Source of the DNA: Bryum argenteum
Taxonomy: Eukaryota; Streptophyta; Bryopsida; Bryales; Bryaceae
Assembly (NCBI GenBank): GCA_037043015.1
Contig: CM073327.1
Span: forward strand, 10,832,727 to 10,896,726
Length of the DNA: 64,000 bases
Reading direction: 5' to 3'
Shown: in pieces, positions 10,873 through 21,322 of the stretch
How the letters are laid out: the number at the start of each line of letters is the position of its first letter
Position numbering within the stretch: the first letter of the stretch is position 1
The notes under the pieces: generated by a model
The model's input: the letters and a program-made list of their open reading frames with translations, nothing else
Databases searched by the model: none
What the model was told of the DNA's origin: nothing
Translations under genes and position numbers: made by a program

Positions 10873-10977
10873 CCACACCCACACCAAATTAACGCCCAAA
10901 TTACCAAAATTACACCCTTCATCTAAGCTGCCTAAAATAGAAAATACCCATTTTCACTTCTCGTGGGCCTTTAGGAG
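9665..10977 (+). mobile_element. Non-autonomous piggyBac-type element (~1.3 kb)
   Basis: TTAA at 9661-9664 is followed by CCTCTATATTTCCTTG. The right end reads GTGGGCCTTTAGGAG followed by TAAA. The left half aligns with the left end of the 12282 element (shared blocks include TTTGTGAGAT, ACGTTCAAAGTTG and GGTGCAAAGGG). The right end shares the ACACCAAATTA...CCAAAATT...CATCTAAG block with the right end of that element. It looks like a deletion derivative or close relative. A 115-codon frame at 9993-10340 has no recognisable domain. Confidence 0.7.
10806..10871. repeat. (AT)n microsatellite, ~65 bp
   Basis: An uninterrupted alternating AT run inside the preceding element. Confidence 0.95.
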
Positions 10978-11039
10978 TAAAAGTAAAATTTCAGAATTTT
11001 TTTTTTGTAACTCCCCAATGTAAAGTCCTCGAGGTCATT

Positions 11040-11540
11040 TCAAGACAAAACCAATCCAATGAGAGGATTTTGCCAACAGATTGGCGGCATCAATGGCTCG
11101 ACCTCTCATGTAAAGCGTCCCTAAGAGTTGGAGATGTAAAAAAAAGAGCAGTAAGAACCATGTATCTACTCTTGAATGCTCTATGACAAGCAACCATAGC
11201 CACTTTGCGACTAAGTCATGTAGCTCCGGCGGGCGGGCGCGCGCGTAAGGTGAGGAATGGTGGACAGCATATTACGTTAAGCTTCAGCATGGAGCATGGA
11301 GTACAGCGCAAGATTGTCTCGGGGTCATTATGGTTGTAAGCGGGATCCAAAAAGATCTGTCGACTACTGCCGTGGCGTGGCCCAACCTCGCCCGCCCTCC
11401 CCGGCCAGGGTGCCCTGCTCTAGCGGAGGACCTCTAGGTGGGTTGTACAACCAACAAAGATTGCAGTCTTGCTTTTCCCCTGTCAGCTAAGATCTCATGT
11501 GACCAAAGCCTATGCATTTCTTTATTATTATTTCCATCCC
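11040..11540. other. GC-richer unique block, no gene called
   Basis: It includes GGCGGGCGGGCGCGCGCG near 11228. A 64-codon frame at 11296-11490 (+) has no recognisable feature. Confidence 0.3.
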
Positions 11541-11555
11541 CCATGCCCATTAAGG

Positions 11556-12055
11556 CATGAGCACATGCTCACTAAGTTACTGAAGCAGGCTGTTGTAAGG
11601 GAGAGTGCTAAAAAATGGCTCAAGTTTCAGATTTAATAATGGAAGTAATTTTCATGCATGGGGAAAGTAAGTGGAATGATAGTCACAGTGGATTCATGAT
11701 TTATGGACTCTCCTACAATTTGTTGTGAATTTTTGAAGGCGGTCCCATAGATGTTTCTGAAATGGTGCCCTAATTTTGCACCATGAAGGCATGTCCTTCA
11801 TATGAGCACATGCTCAAGCTCCCACTTCATTTATGAGTAAGTTACTGAAGCACGTTGTTGTAAGGGAGAGTGCTCAAAAATGGCTCAAATTTCAGATTTC
11901 CCAATCTATAATGAAGATAATGATGGAAGTGGTCTTTGTGCATGGGGAAAGTAAGTGGAATGATAGTCACAGTGGATTCATGATTTTTGGGCTCTTCTAC
12001 AATTTGTTCGGAATTTTTTAAGGGTGTTTCTAGAATGGTGCCCTAATTTTGCAGT
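11556..12055. repeat. Tandem pair of dispersed repeat family E
   Basis: Two ~245-bp units (about 11556-11785 and 11799-12055) share GAGCACATGCTCA, TTGTAAGGGAGAGTGCT, GGGGAAAGTAAGTGGAATG and ATGGTGCCCTAATTTTGCA. Single diverged copies lie at about 20765-21110 and 41345-41790. No terminal inverted repeats are evident and the class is unknown. Confidence 0.75.
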
Positions 12056-12841
12056 AGCTTTGAGTACAAGCTACTTTTGAGTGAAGAAGCTATTATGCAC
12101 CTCTGGGTCAAGAAGCTTAGTGCTCTAGTATTGGTATTGCTCCAGTTTTGAGCACTGACTCTCCTTGATCCCATTTCTGGAAGGTAAATGTAGAAATGCC
12201 AAATTTAACTAGGAGCAGTCGAGAAGTAACACATCCGAGGCTCCCTCATGGTCTTGGGAACACAAAAGTGAACCAAATTAACCCCTAAAGGCCCAAGCGT
12301 TTTTGCAACCTCCAATCTCAAAATCTGCGATTTTTGACCACATTGTGGAGTTTGGAGTATGGCATAAATTTTTATTGTATTCTGGAACATTCAACCGTAA
12401 GATCTTGAACCTAACTTCATCCATGATTACCATGTCAAATCTCAACCGTTGGATCTGCACCATTTGTGAGATCATAACGTTCAAAGTTGATGCAGAAATT
12501 TTTTTGTGGCTTGCCCGAAAGACATAGTCTACTTGGTGCAAAGGGAGACTTGGTGATTGTTACCCTAAACATTTTGCTAGTATTTTTTCCATGTTAGAAA
12601 TCAAGTTGGCCACACCCATGCAAAATTTTAGACACTCATTCCACTTTTTGGACCTTCATACAATTTTTTTTCTAGAAGGAGGCAAAAAAGTACTCTAAGT
12701 GAACAAATTGGGGTTCTAATACAAATCCACCATCAACTTTTTGAATTTTTCAAAAGTGAACGGTGAAAATGTTCCTTTACACAAATCAGAGTCATGGGGA
12801 AAAAAATTTGAAAAAAAGTAAAATCTCAATTATTGACAATT

Positions 12842-13439
12842 TTGGAGAACATAAACACACATATGCAAATTAGTAAATGGACGGGCAACAAAGAAGAATG
12901 GGAACCCATTCTCAATCTTACGGGCCCATTGCTGGCAATATGGCAGAGCTATGAATAGCCTACTGCCACCATAAATACTTTGCCTAATATTCTATGTAGA
13001 TAGCTATGACATGTGTCACTTGCAATAAAGGGAGGGCTTTCTTCCCGTTGCTCCCCACCGTTACTAAGCTCCCTAAGCTCTTTATAAGTTCCCTATAAAA
13101 AGATGATCTGACAAAAAGGCCCACGCTTGCAACGACAAAGTGGATTTGACTGGCACCTTGGGGAGCCACATGAGGTGGCAGGAATTTCGTGATCTGGAAA
13201 GAGCCGAGCTGGAGGAGCTGGCCCGCCTTGCTGCCGTCCCTGGCCACCACTTGTACCGTGCAGTAGGCGCACTGATTGAAGCCCCCTTTGCGAAGTCGTT
13301 CTCCAGGGCACAAAATAGAATTCTCCTAACTGGAGAAAGGACTCCAGGGATTGCCGAACACCTACAAAATCACCAAAATTTATCAATTTACAAGAATTCT
13401 AATGTAACTAATAAAAAATAAATTATCCATAAGCATAGT
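12842..13439. other. piggyBac element 3' flank with a GC-rich island
   Basis: It lies downstream of the transposase stop. Positions 13100-13320 are much richer in GC than the surroundings and are open on both strands (93 codons plus, 97 and 109 minus). Part of the plus frame (ERAELEELARLAAVPG) looks helical, but I recognise no family and cannot choose a strand. Confidence 0.35.
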
Positions 13440-13760
13440 ATTATTCATAGTATTATTACTAACTTTTGTATGTGGGGTAAGAAACAAAGCAAAGAATTAT
13501 TCACAAGCAATATTCAAATTATTGTGGTGTCATTTGTTTGTGGGGTAAGAAATAAAGCAAAGTATTATTCATAACTCAACTACTATTCATATTTGTTTGT
13601 GGGATAAAAAACATAGCAAAGTATTATTCACAAGCAAAGTACTATTCATATTATTATTACTAACGTTTGTTTGTGGGGTTCGAAATAAAGCAAAGTATTA
13701 TTCACAAGGAAAGTACTATTATTCACAAGCAAAGTACTATATGCGCAAAATGTGGGGTAA
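13440..13760. repeat. Minisatellite inside the piggyBac element
   Basis: Four to five imperfect ~65-bp units are built on TTTGTGGGGTAAGAAA, AAAGCAAAGTATTATTCA and CAAGCAAAGTACTATTCAT. It lies just beyond the 3' end of the transposase frame. Confidence 0.85.
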
Positions 13761-13808
13761 CAAACTTGAGCTTCCTCTTTGTATGCAAAAAGAAATACTT
13801 ACATTCAC

Positions 13809-16456
13809 TCACATATGGCGTTGGCGTCGTATGGCAATATCTGTGTGCCACTTCTCAAAGCAACCTCGATTGAGACACATCCATTTGTCTCCACACTTCC
13901 GGCAGTAATAATGTGGTTCAAATTTTTGGCAAACCACACACCGACGTCGTAATTTTGTATATGTGGGTACACAAATCAATGGCGTGTTCCTTGCTCGAGG
14001 AATATCCGCGGGGTGTGAATCTCTCATAGGCCACCCTTGAAGAAGGGCTTCACATAAGCCCTTCTTGAATTGAAGGTGTGTCATCGGCGTGCGGTTATAT
14101 CGATAGTGTTTCACACACTCCAAATAATATATATACATGTTGACAATCGAGACATCCAATAAGAAGAAAAAAAAATACGGTGCCACCACTTGTGGCTCCG
14201 TGACTTGGCATGAATAGGATGCTCGGAGTTGATCGGCAACATCTACACCTCGCATGTGAGTTGTATATTCTTTCAAAATCGGGGATGTTAGAATCATTTC
14301 ACGACTTGCACCATTTCGCCGAGGGACCGTTACTACCTTCTCACATGGGGGTTGAATTGGCAAATAATGAGTGGAAATAAGAAGCACGGGCTTCTTATCC
14401 TTCCACATAACACATGATATCGTGCGGGTGTCATGCATTTTCCATAAAGTTGTGCCTTGAGGCACATTTTTGAAAGAATTGGTGTTTTTCAAATCTAAGG
14501 GAAGACCAACCCGGTTTGCCCTTATTGTCCCACATGCATACATTTCCCGTGATAAAAGAGTTGTGAAAAGTCCAAAACTAGTGAAGTAATTATCCATTGT
14601 CACGCAATGGCCTAAGTTCCAAAGGCCATCCACTAACCTCATAACTACATTATGGGCCAATCGAGCATCGCCAAGAACAATATTAGGTTGTTCTATGGGA
14701 AGGGGGGCTACAATATTGTCTTTTCCACAATAGATCTCGAAATTCCATACGAACTTTGAAATCGAGCATGCCAAACACCAAACCTTCAAGCCCCACTTTT
14801 GAGGCTTCTTAGGCATATATTGACGTATCGGTGAATATGTCCCCTTATAGCGAATCATCATTTCATCAATGGTCAAATATTTTCCAAGAAACCATGCCTT
14901 TTTACATTGATCTCTCATAGCATTGACTAACCATCTTGTTTGACCGATTTTGTCATAACCCGGGTCCCCTCTAGTTTGTCCTTCCATGTTTGTAAGATGG
15001 AGACATCTCCTAATGTCTTGAAATCGGGCCCGTGTAAATATATTTGAAATACTTGGGCATCCAAAGAGGTCATCACGCATCCAATATGTTCTTACATTAG
15101 GTTGAACCCTCAACCCCATATATATATGGCTAAGGCCATAAATGCTTTGAGGCTCGAAATTGTCATATTCTCCCAAGTAGGACCACCTTTGGTATTTCCA
15201 TGCTCATCTAAAGGAGCATTTGCATACCGATTAGTTTCTTGAACAATAGTGGCCAACATGTGTGGAGTCCAAAAGAGGCCAAATAAATCCATAAAACTTG
15301 GCATACCACGATGATGACGAGAAGGACCCATGGGTTTCCCCAAAAATGATATCGGCATTGGATTATACATAATACTTGGGTTTCCCCAAGTCTCATTCCT
15401 AAATTGCCACCTAATATCCTCTTGTTGATGGGGTAACCCATCGTTACGATTATCTCCATCACTATCAGAGGCACTTTCAAAATTGGGTAAGTCCTCACTA
15501 TCATTCCCACCCAAATCATCCCTCACACCATTGCGTGTCATTCTCCTTCTTATTATATGTTCTTCCTCAACATCATCATCCCACTCCATATTATTATTAC
15601 CGCCCTCAGTATCATTGCCATAGAATTCTCCAGGCCCAATACCAGTACTTCTCTCCCCAATAAAAATATTTGGCTGCAATGTGAATTGACCAATATTTTC
15701 TTCTGAAGTCACAACTACTGGTTGCCCTTGTAGCCCAAGCGTATGGCCTGTAAGGGGAAGGCCAGAAGGCGATGCACCCGCCACAGGAAGGCCCTGGTGC
15801 CCGGGTAAGCAGGCGTGCCGGCCGTTGCTGCTGTTCGGCTGGAGATGCCCCGCTGCGCTCGGCGCCGGACCCCAGCTGGCAGCCGACGCGCTTGACTCGC
15901 CGACGTGGCCCGACCTCGTGGCCGCGGCGCTGTGCCAGCCCGCAGTCCGCCGGCTTGAGTCCCATACTAGTCGCAACGCCGTTGCATCACCGCAATCTTG
16001 GTCGACGCCTAGCTGCAGCGCTGGTCCGTGCATCTCACCACTCCCGCTTGCTTCTTCGGGATCAGGTCCAGCATTGTAGATCTCACCACCTCTCTTCCGT
16101 CCTCTTCGGCCAAAGTTTATTGCTGCAAGCAAGACTTCAGGTGGCCAGAGGATATCCTCAAGACTTGCAGCTCTCTCCATACCACTATCATCTTCTCCTT
16201 CTTCATTACACAATTCTTCTGAGCTTGGGTAATACGCATGCACTGGAGATTGCGAATTCAAGTACTCGCCGTTGAAGCCAACATCTGTATCAGGGAAGGT
16301 CATGAGCTCAACTCCAGGTCCTAGATCTGGCAATTCTTGATGTTGAGGAGGTAATATTGCTTCAGGACTAGATGGTGGGCTTGGAGGAACCGTAGTTGGT
16401 TCCGGTTGTGTCTGTAGACGTGAACTCCTTCTCATTGGAATATTGTCCCACTCCAT
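13809..16456 (-). pseudogene. piggyBac transposase (DDE_Tnp_1_7 type), frameshifted
   Basis: Two overlapping minus-strand frames make one protein: 16456-15110 (448 codons, disordered acidic N-terminus, then start of the transposase domain) and 15176-13809 (catalytic core and C-terminus). In the second frame the piggyBac catalytic aspartates are visible: TIDEMM (D104), TMDNYFTS (D195) and MRGVDVADQL (D312, with D315). A C-terminal Cys/His cluster follows (CVVC, YYCRKCGDKWMC, CFEKWH, about residues 413-444), the usual RING/PHD-like end-binding domain. The frames join at an ATATATATAT run (15118-15127), where removing 2 nt would restore one reading frame. A second defect is a shift near 14200-14212, undone at the A9 run 14167-14175: the neighbouring frame reads KWWHRIFF, a typical piggyBac motif. 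A 78-nt GT-AG intron (16457-16534) ends exactly at the ATG. Confidence 0.88.
15770..16060 (-). other. GC-rich segment within the transposase N-terminal region
   Basis: About 290 bp of strongly GC-rich sequence sits in an otherwise AT-rich element. It is in frame in the minus-strand ORF and encodes Ala/Ser/Gly/His-rich disordered protein (about residues 135-230). Base use is unlike both flanks. It may be captured host DNA or an expanded linker. Confidence 0.5.
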
Positions 16457-16477
16457 CTGTATTCTCCAAGTTAGACA

Positions 16478-16918
16478 TTACTCATAACTCTCAACTATGA
16501 AATTTAGGTACATGTTACACAAGAGATACTCACCTCCTTTGACTTCTTCCATGATCGACGTGGAGGCATTGCTTGTATCGGGCCAAGTAGATTTGACAAT
16601 ATCAAGAAATTCTTGCTCAAAAGCGTGTTGATCAACCCACCCTAGAATATGTGCGGCTTGCCTGTAGAAATGGTGTCGGAAATTATTTGCTTGTGGATTT
16701 CTTGGCCAAGCTTTGGACTTCTTACGAACGCGTAAACTGCGCAAATGTTTTTGATCAAGCAGTGAAAGGAGGTCATGAATCTGATGTGCTCGAAGGTGTT
16801 TGCGTACAGCCCAGGAACGAAGGCGAGCTTCTGGATCGGCAGATGGAGGCGGCAATGTCGAAATAAGAAGTGGCTGCAAGTTTCCGACACTCACAACCGC
16901 AGTATTGGGTTCCTGCAT
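16478..16918 (-). CDS. Upstream ORF or exon of the piggyBac element (146 codons)
   Basis: The frame is rich in basic and aromatic residues. It contains LRSWAVRKHLRAHQIHDLL (about residues 33-51) and a segment ending in WPDTSNAS, with predicted helices and no recognised domain. A good donor (GGAG|GTGAGT) lies at 16535/16534 and pairs with an acceptor just before the transposase ATG. The resulting join is out of frame with that ATG, so the two may be separate proteins or use another splice. A TGCAG acceptor sits at the start (about 16916), suggesting an upstream exon. It could be an accessory protein or a 5' exon of the transposase. Confidence 0.45.
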   Translation of the reverse strand: MQEPNTAVVSVGNLQPLLISTLPPPSADPEARLRSWAVRKHLRAHQIHDLLSLLDQKHLRSLRVRKKSKAWPRNPQANNFRHHFYRQAAHILGWVDQHAFEQEFLDIVKSTWPDTSNASTSIMEEVKGGEYLLCNMYLNFIVESYE

Positions 16919-16951
16919 ATGGTCATATTAGTCAGTTGATGTGATGTCAGT

Positions 16952-17446
16952 TTACCATGCAAGTTCCACATGCAAACCAAGTTCATGTTCATGTATTCGA
17001 ACCCGTTGATGTGATCGCTCCTCGATCTGTGCAATCATCTGATCGCTCACTGGCGCATGGGCTGCCGAAGTTGGTGATGATCTGCAGGCTGCCGAACTTG
17101 ATGCAGCGGCGACCTTGAAGCTGGACGGTCGGAGGCAGCTGCAGTACGCCTCCGAAGGAACTCGTCGACCTCCCTGGCACGTACAGTTCGCCGCCGATTC
17201 CTCTCGCTGAAGCTCAACCTCGGCGGCAAGTACAGTTGGACCACGAAGGAGCTGTTCGATCTCCCTGGCCGAAGACTCTACTGCGTAATCACCATTTTCA
17301 GTGCTCTGATCATTTTCGGTCCATACTGGCACCTCGATGAATCCTTCTCCTACTGTTGCACTCGCCTCTCTCGAATCGGTAGTTGCTAGTGAAATGATGG
17401 CAGCAGTCACAGGAACCCCGTCCAAAGAATTTGCAAAACTAGCCAT
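16952..17446 (-). CDS. First ORF of the piggyBac element (164 codons)
   Basis: It opens MASFANSLDGVPVTAAI at 17446, about 540 bp inside the right terminal repeat. The first ~80 residues look protein-like (acidic, EREIEQLL-type helix at about 60-68). The remainder is Ser/Ala/Arg-rich and less convincing, with several overlapping open frames. A GTAAAC donor near 16955 overlaps the stop. I recognise no domain. It may be a leader exon of the transposase or an accessory protein. Confidence 0.35.
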   Translation of the reverse strand: MASFANSLDGVPVTAAIISLATTDSREASATVGEGFIEVPVWTENDQSTENGDYAVESSAREIEQLLRGPTVLAAEVELQREESAANCTCQGGRRVPSEAYCSCLRPSSFKVAAASSSAACRSSPTSAAHAPVSDQMIAQIEERSHQRVRIHEHELGLHVELAW

Positions 17447-17999
17447 AATGGATTTTTGTTACTTTTGAAATATGCTTTGGATTTGATGTATGCTGTTTGT
17501 TGTTCCCAACATCTTTCCATGAGTTTCTCATTCAAATTCTGAAATTTGAATCGCCCCATGTCAGTGTGTTCTCAGCCGCCAGTTTCACGAAGTTTGTAGT
17601 TATGACATGTATTTGGAGGGGGCGTCAATCTTTGGCCAGTCCCAAAGCATTCAATTCTGCCGAATGTTGGGTCCTCCAAAACCCTGCTTGGAACCCCTGC
17701 CCCTCTGGAGTTTTCTCGAGTGACCCTCGCAACTGCCCCCATTTCCACCTTGTTCCTTAGTGGCCACAACAACAACCCGTTCTGCCCTTTCTCAACTCCA
17801 AATCAAAAATTTGCTCTACAAGGCACTAAAATTGGAATCTTACTTTGCAAATTTTACCACACACAATTACTATGTTTCCCGACACACACACCAAATTACA
17901 GCCCAAAACACCAAAATTTGACCTCTCATCTAAGGTGCCCAAAACTGCAAAACGCCGATTCGGCTTTCCTGGGCCTTTAGGGGTTAAACATTCAAATTC

Positions 18000-19015
18000 A
18001 AGGAATTTCACATGAAATCTCACATCAAATTCCTTACAAATTGCAAAATCGTAATGTTCAAATTTGTAAAAACATCTTTTCTCTCCTCATGTAGAAAGGG
18101 AAAGCTGTGTCTTGAAGGTCATTAAATTGCCATTTCCAAAACTAAATATGGCTTGAGACTCTCCAAGTTCTTTTTCCTAGTTCTAAGGGTAAAAAAAATA
18201 CGTCTATCTAATACGAGGATAATGTTTATCCTCGTACAATCTACAAAAGATATGCTTGGTTTTCATATGGAGGTATACCAAAATTCTCCATGCTCTTTTT
18301 GGAACTTGACACTGCTCTTTTTGTAGTTCTTGTACTTTTGTAAAAAAATATACTTTGAGTACAAACCTCTTTTACTTATTCCATTGACCAAACTCCAACA
18401 ATAAACAATGTCAAGATACTATTCATCACCCAATGCTTACTTCCAACAACGTTGAATAGAATGTTCGTTCGACCTATCTTTGAATTCAGTCTATGTCAAC
18501 ATGACATAACATAGGTGATCTCAACATAGTTCCTACCTAAGTCATTGGTCCAAACAGTCAAACAAGTACCACATTCTTACTATCGTTTACATAGGTCAAA
18601 GCCTAAAGAGCCTCCGCTCCGTGCCGAATCCGAACAAAAAAAAATCAAACCCACGTGGTTTCTACAAAGCATGAGACCTTCCTCTTACACTCGATTGCGC
18701 AGACGGCCACATTGTCACTTTTTCTAAGAACATGATAAAAATGGAAAGTAATCAAAAATCAAATGAATGGTATGAAAGGGGGAGGGGAAGACCACCACAA
18801 GTATTTTCAACCAATTTGTTATTGTGGGTGGAGAGTCAATACCATTGATTGTGGGGCCATGATTGAAACTACTACTACTACCTGTTACTTGTGTGTACAA
18901 ACAGTTTGCTCCCCTGCATTGCATTCATGAATCAGGTAGAGTGCTTGAAATCGGCAGACAAGAGGGCATGCAACCCAGGCAAGAGTGAGTGAGTGAGCCA
19001 TAACTGAAAAAGTAA
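18000..19015. other. Intergenic, no gene seen
   Basis: AT-rich to about 18540, then mixed composition. No frame with recognisable protein features. Confidence 0.4.
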
Positions 19016-19017
19016 TG

Positions 19018-19225
19018 TGAAGACCCCCCCGGGGGTGGTCAAACTTGGGCGGAGTAGTAGTAAGTGGTTCCATCGCGGCGTGGATGTTTACCCCCTCCGA
19101 CGGTGATGATGATGATGATGATGATGATGATGCTATTCTCCCTCGGGCATGCGAGTTCTAGGAGGAGTGAGAACATGAGACCGCATGGCACCCCGTTTCT
19201 TTGTGGGAGTGGTTAATCCCTGGGT
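19018..19225. repeat. ~200-bp direct repeat, copy 1, with (GAT)n
   Basis: It shares GTGAAGACCC, GTGGTCAAACT, GGTGATGATG, GGCATGC, TTCTAGGAGGAG-type and GTTTCTTTGT blocks, in the same order, with 20447-20620. A (GAT)n run of about nine units (19104-19132) is expanded relative to the other copy. The two copies bracket the element at 19234-20400. Confidence 0.7.
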
Positions 19226-19233
19226 ATCCTTAA

Positions 19234-20400
19234 TACCTAAAATGGGTTTTTTTGCAATTTTGGGCAGCCATTTTGAAGGGTTGGAAATAATATTTTTGCT
19301 TAACCCCTAAAGATCCAAGAAAGCCAAAATGGCTTTTTGGGGTTTCCGCAGGGAAAAAAGTCAGCCAACTTTGACCATTATAATCTCAAAATCAGAAAAA
19401 AATTAACGGTTCAAATTTGACATATGAGTTATAGGGCCAAGTTCACTTCAAGATCCTATGGTTGGATCTTCTAATTACTGCTTAGATTGAGTTTTTTCGG
19501 GCCTGAAGTAGAAGAGGGTCTTTTGTGATAATTTAGACAATTTTGTATCAAGGATCTTTAGGGGTTAAGATGTTTCCAGGTGCTCCTTACACTAGAAAGT
19601 GAATTCCCAAAGCTTAATTTCAATTTTAATAATCATCATCTAGAGATTTTAGGTTTCAAGTTCAAAACAGGGCAGAATAAATTAAGACATTTTTTTTAGA
19701 TCTTTTTTTGGAGATATGTTCATGATCAAATCATGATCCAAGTTTCAAAGTTACTGAGGTCAAAAAGTTTGTCAATTTCCCAAGGGCAACCTCCAAGAAT
19801 TACAAAAAAAATCTTCTCAATTTCTAGATATATATTAATTTTCCTTACAAAATTTGTCAAAATTTTGAAATCTTGGATTTTTTTTCCAAGTTATTTTTTC
19901 TTAAAATTCACAAACTCATAAAGGCACCCACTCATTGTTTGAGATTTTTAAAATATCAATATATTTTACCGTGGTGCATGTTTTTTTGATATCGTTGTTT
20001 TTAGACCTTCCTTTAGACAACAATTTGCATGAAGGTCAAACAAAAGGGAATGAGCCTCTAAAATTTTGCATGAGGATACCCAACTTGATTACCTACAAAA
20101 TATGCCCAAAATGTTTGATGTTAACAAACTTCAAACTTGCCCTTGGTACCATATACACTATGTGTCCCCTGCAATGATTGAAAAACTTCTACATCAACTT
20201 TAAATGTTACGATCTCACAAATGGAGCACATCCAACACTTGAGAATTTCAACAACAGCTTAAAAACAAGGTACAAGATCCTACGTGTTGGAAGTCTAAAA
20301 ACACAGAAATAAACTTGAATCCAATGGTCGGGAGTGCACACAACTCAAAAAAGGCACATTTGAGGTTTCTTGCTCCCAAAACAAGAAGGAAATTTAGGGG
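19234..20400 (-). mobile_element. piggyBac-type non-autonomous element with a nested MITE
   Basis: TTAA lies at 19230-19233 and 20401-20404. The 20400 end, reverse-complemented, reads CCCCTAAATTTCCTTC and then TTTTGGGAGC, matching the left end of the 9665 element. The 19234 end (AAAATGGG, GGGCAGC, GAAGGGTTGG) matches the right end of that element, inverted. It is therefore a related element in reverse orientation. Family B MITE 19304-19564 is inserted in it. There is no convincing coding frame. Confidence 0.7.
19304..19564 (+). mobile_element. TTAA-flanked MITE, family B, copy 2 (261 bp)
   Basis: Intact TTAA at 19300-19303 and 19565-19568. Left end CCCCTAAAGATCC; right end GGATCTTTAGGGG is its exact inverse over 13 bp. 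This is the best-preserved family B copy. It is adjacent to a CCAAGAAAGCC / GGCTTTTTGG inverted motif. Confidence 0.9.
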
Positions 20401-20446
20401 TTAAGACAAATAAGTTAGGTCCCCTCGAAGAAAAAAAGCAAAGTAA

Positions 20447-20620
20447 AGTGAAGACCCAAGCGTGGTCAAACTGGTGCGTAGAAGTAAGTAATAAGTCCTC
20501 CGGTGATGATGCCATTCTCCGGCATGCATGTTCCAGGAGGAGCGAGAGAAACTGAGTCCGTAAGTACGGGCACCTGTTTCTTTGTTGCGGACTGCTGGGT
20601 CCCCCGTCTGGAAAAAGCGA
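20447..20620. repeat. ~200-bp direct repeat, copy 2
   Basis: Pairs with 19018-19225. Here the GAT tract is only GATGATGCC. Confidence 0.65.
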
Positions 20621-20764
20621 GTTGATCTCTCGCCCATCACCTGACTCAGCGGTGCAGGGGGGGGAAACAAAACAAACAAAAGGATAGAAAAATATATGGG
20701 TTGTGTCAGTTAATTTCAAACAGTAACATGAAAGTTATATGTGCGAACAGCAATCAGCCCACAT

Positions 20765-21110
20765 TTCTCTGTAGTAAGGTGTTCAATAATGGCTCAATTT
20801 TCAGCACCGGGAAATTTATAGGACCGTTACTGGTGCGAAGCAATTTTTGTGCATTGGGAGAATTAGTAGAAAGATAGAGTGAGTGAAATCATCATTTTTG
20901 GACTCTTCTACAATGAGCTATGGATTTTTGAAGTTGGGAACGGTGTTCTTTAACATGGTGCATTAAAGTAACACTCTGTAATGTTTGGAGTGAATATATG
21001 GTACTTACTGCATGGGGAAGGTATCATGTGCCTGTGGGTGAAGATTACTAGAGCTCTATTGTGGGACTTGCTCCATTTTGAACCACTCTACTATAATATT
21101 TGAACATGCT
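20765..21110. repeat. Dispersed repeat family E, copy
   Basis: Shares AATAATGGCTCAA, CATCATTTTTGGACTCTTCTAC and TTTTTGAAGTTGG with the copy at 41345, and the gene-order pattern with 11556-12055. Confidence 0.6.
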
Positions 21111-21322
21111 TAGAGTACAACTGCTGCAATCCTTTGATGTTCAAACCATCGCTATATCCCATTTCCATTTAGGCTTCATTTGTTCAGATTGTCATTTTGG
21201 ATGAATGAAGCTTTGAGGAGTGGCACTTCTTTCATTTGATGTTCAAATTCAACGATGATTGTTCCAATGGCTTTCAATTTAGATGTACTTCTTGTGGTTA
21301 AAAATTAGTTTGTTCAAAGTTT

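Larger units (their letters stand above)
12282..17983 (-). mobile_element. piggyBac-superfamily transposon (5.7 kb) with both ends
   Basis: TTAA occurs at 12278-12281 and 17984-17987. The left end CCCCTAAAGGCCCA and the right end GGGCCTTTAGGGG are inverted repeats. TTAA target plus C-rich short TIR is the hallmark of piggyBac. In between, on the minus strand, are a piggyBac (DDE_Tnp_1_7-type) transposase and two upstream ORFs. The right subterminal region carries ATTCGGCTTT, also found in the MITE at 9047. The transposase frame is disrupted, so this copy is probably no longer autonomous as sequenced. It is the only full-length candidate driver in the window for the TTAA-flanked MITEs. Confidence 0.9.

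Noticed and set aside
10694..10882. 62-codon minus frame rich in Ile-Tyr
   Set aside because: It only translates the (AT)n microsatellite.
15772..16275. 167-codon plus-strand frame in the piggyBac element
   Set aside because: It is antisense to the transposase gene and open because that segment is GC-rich.
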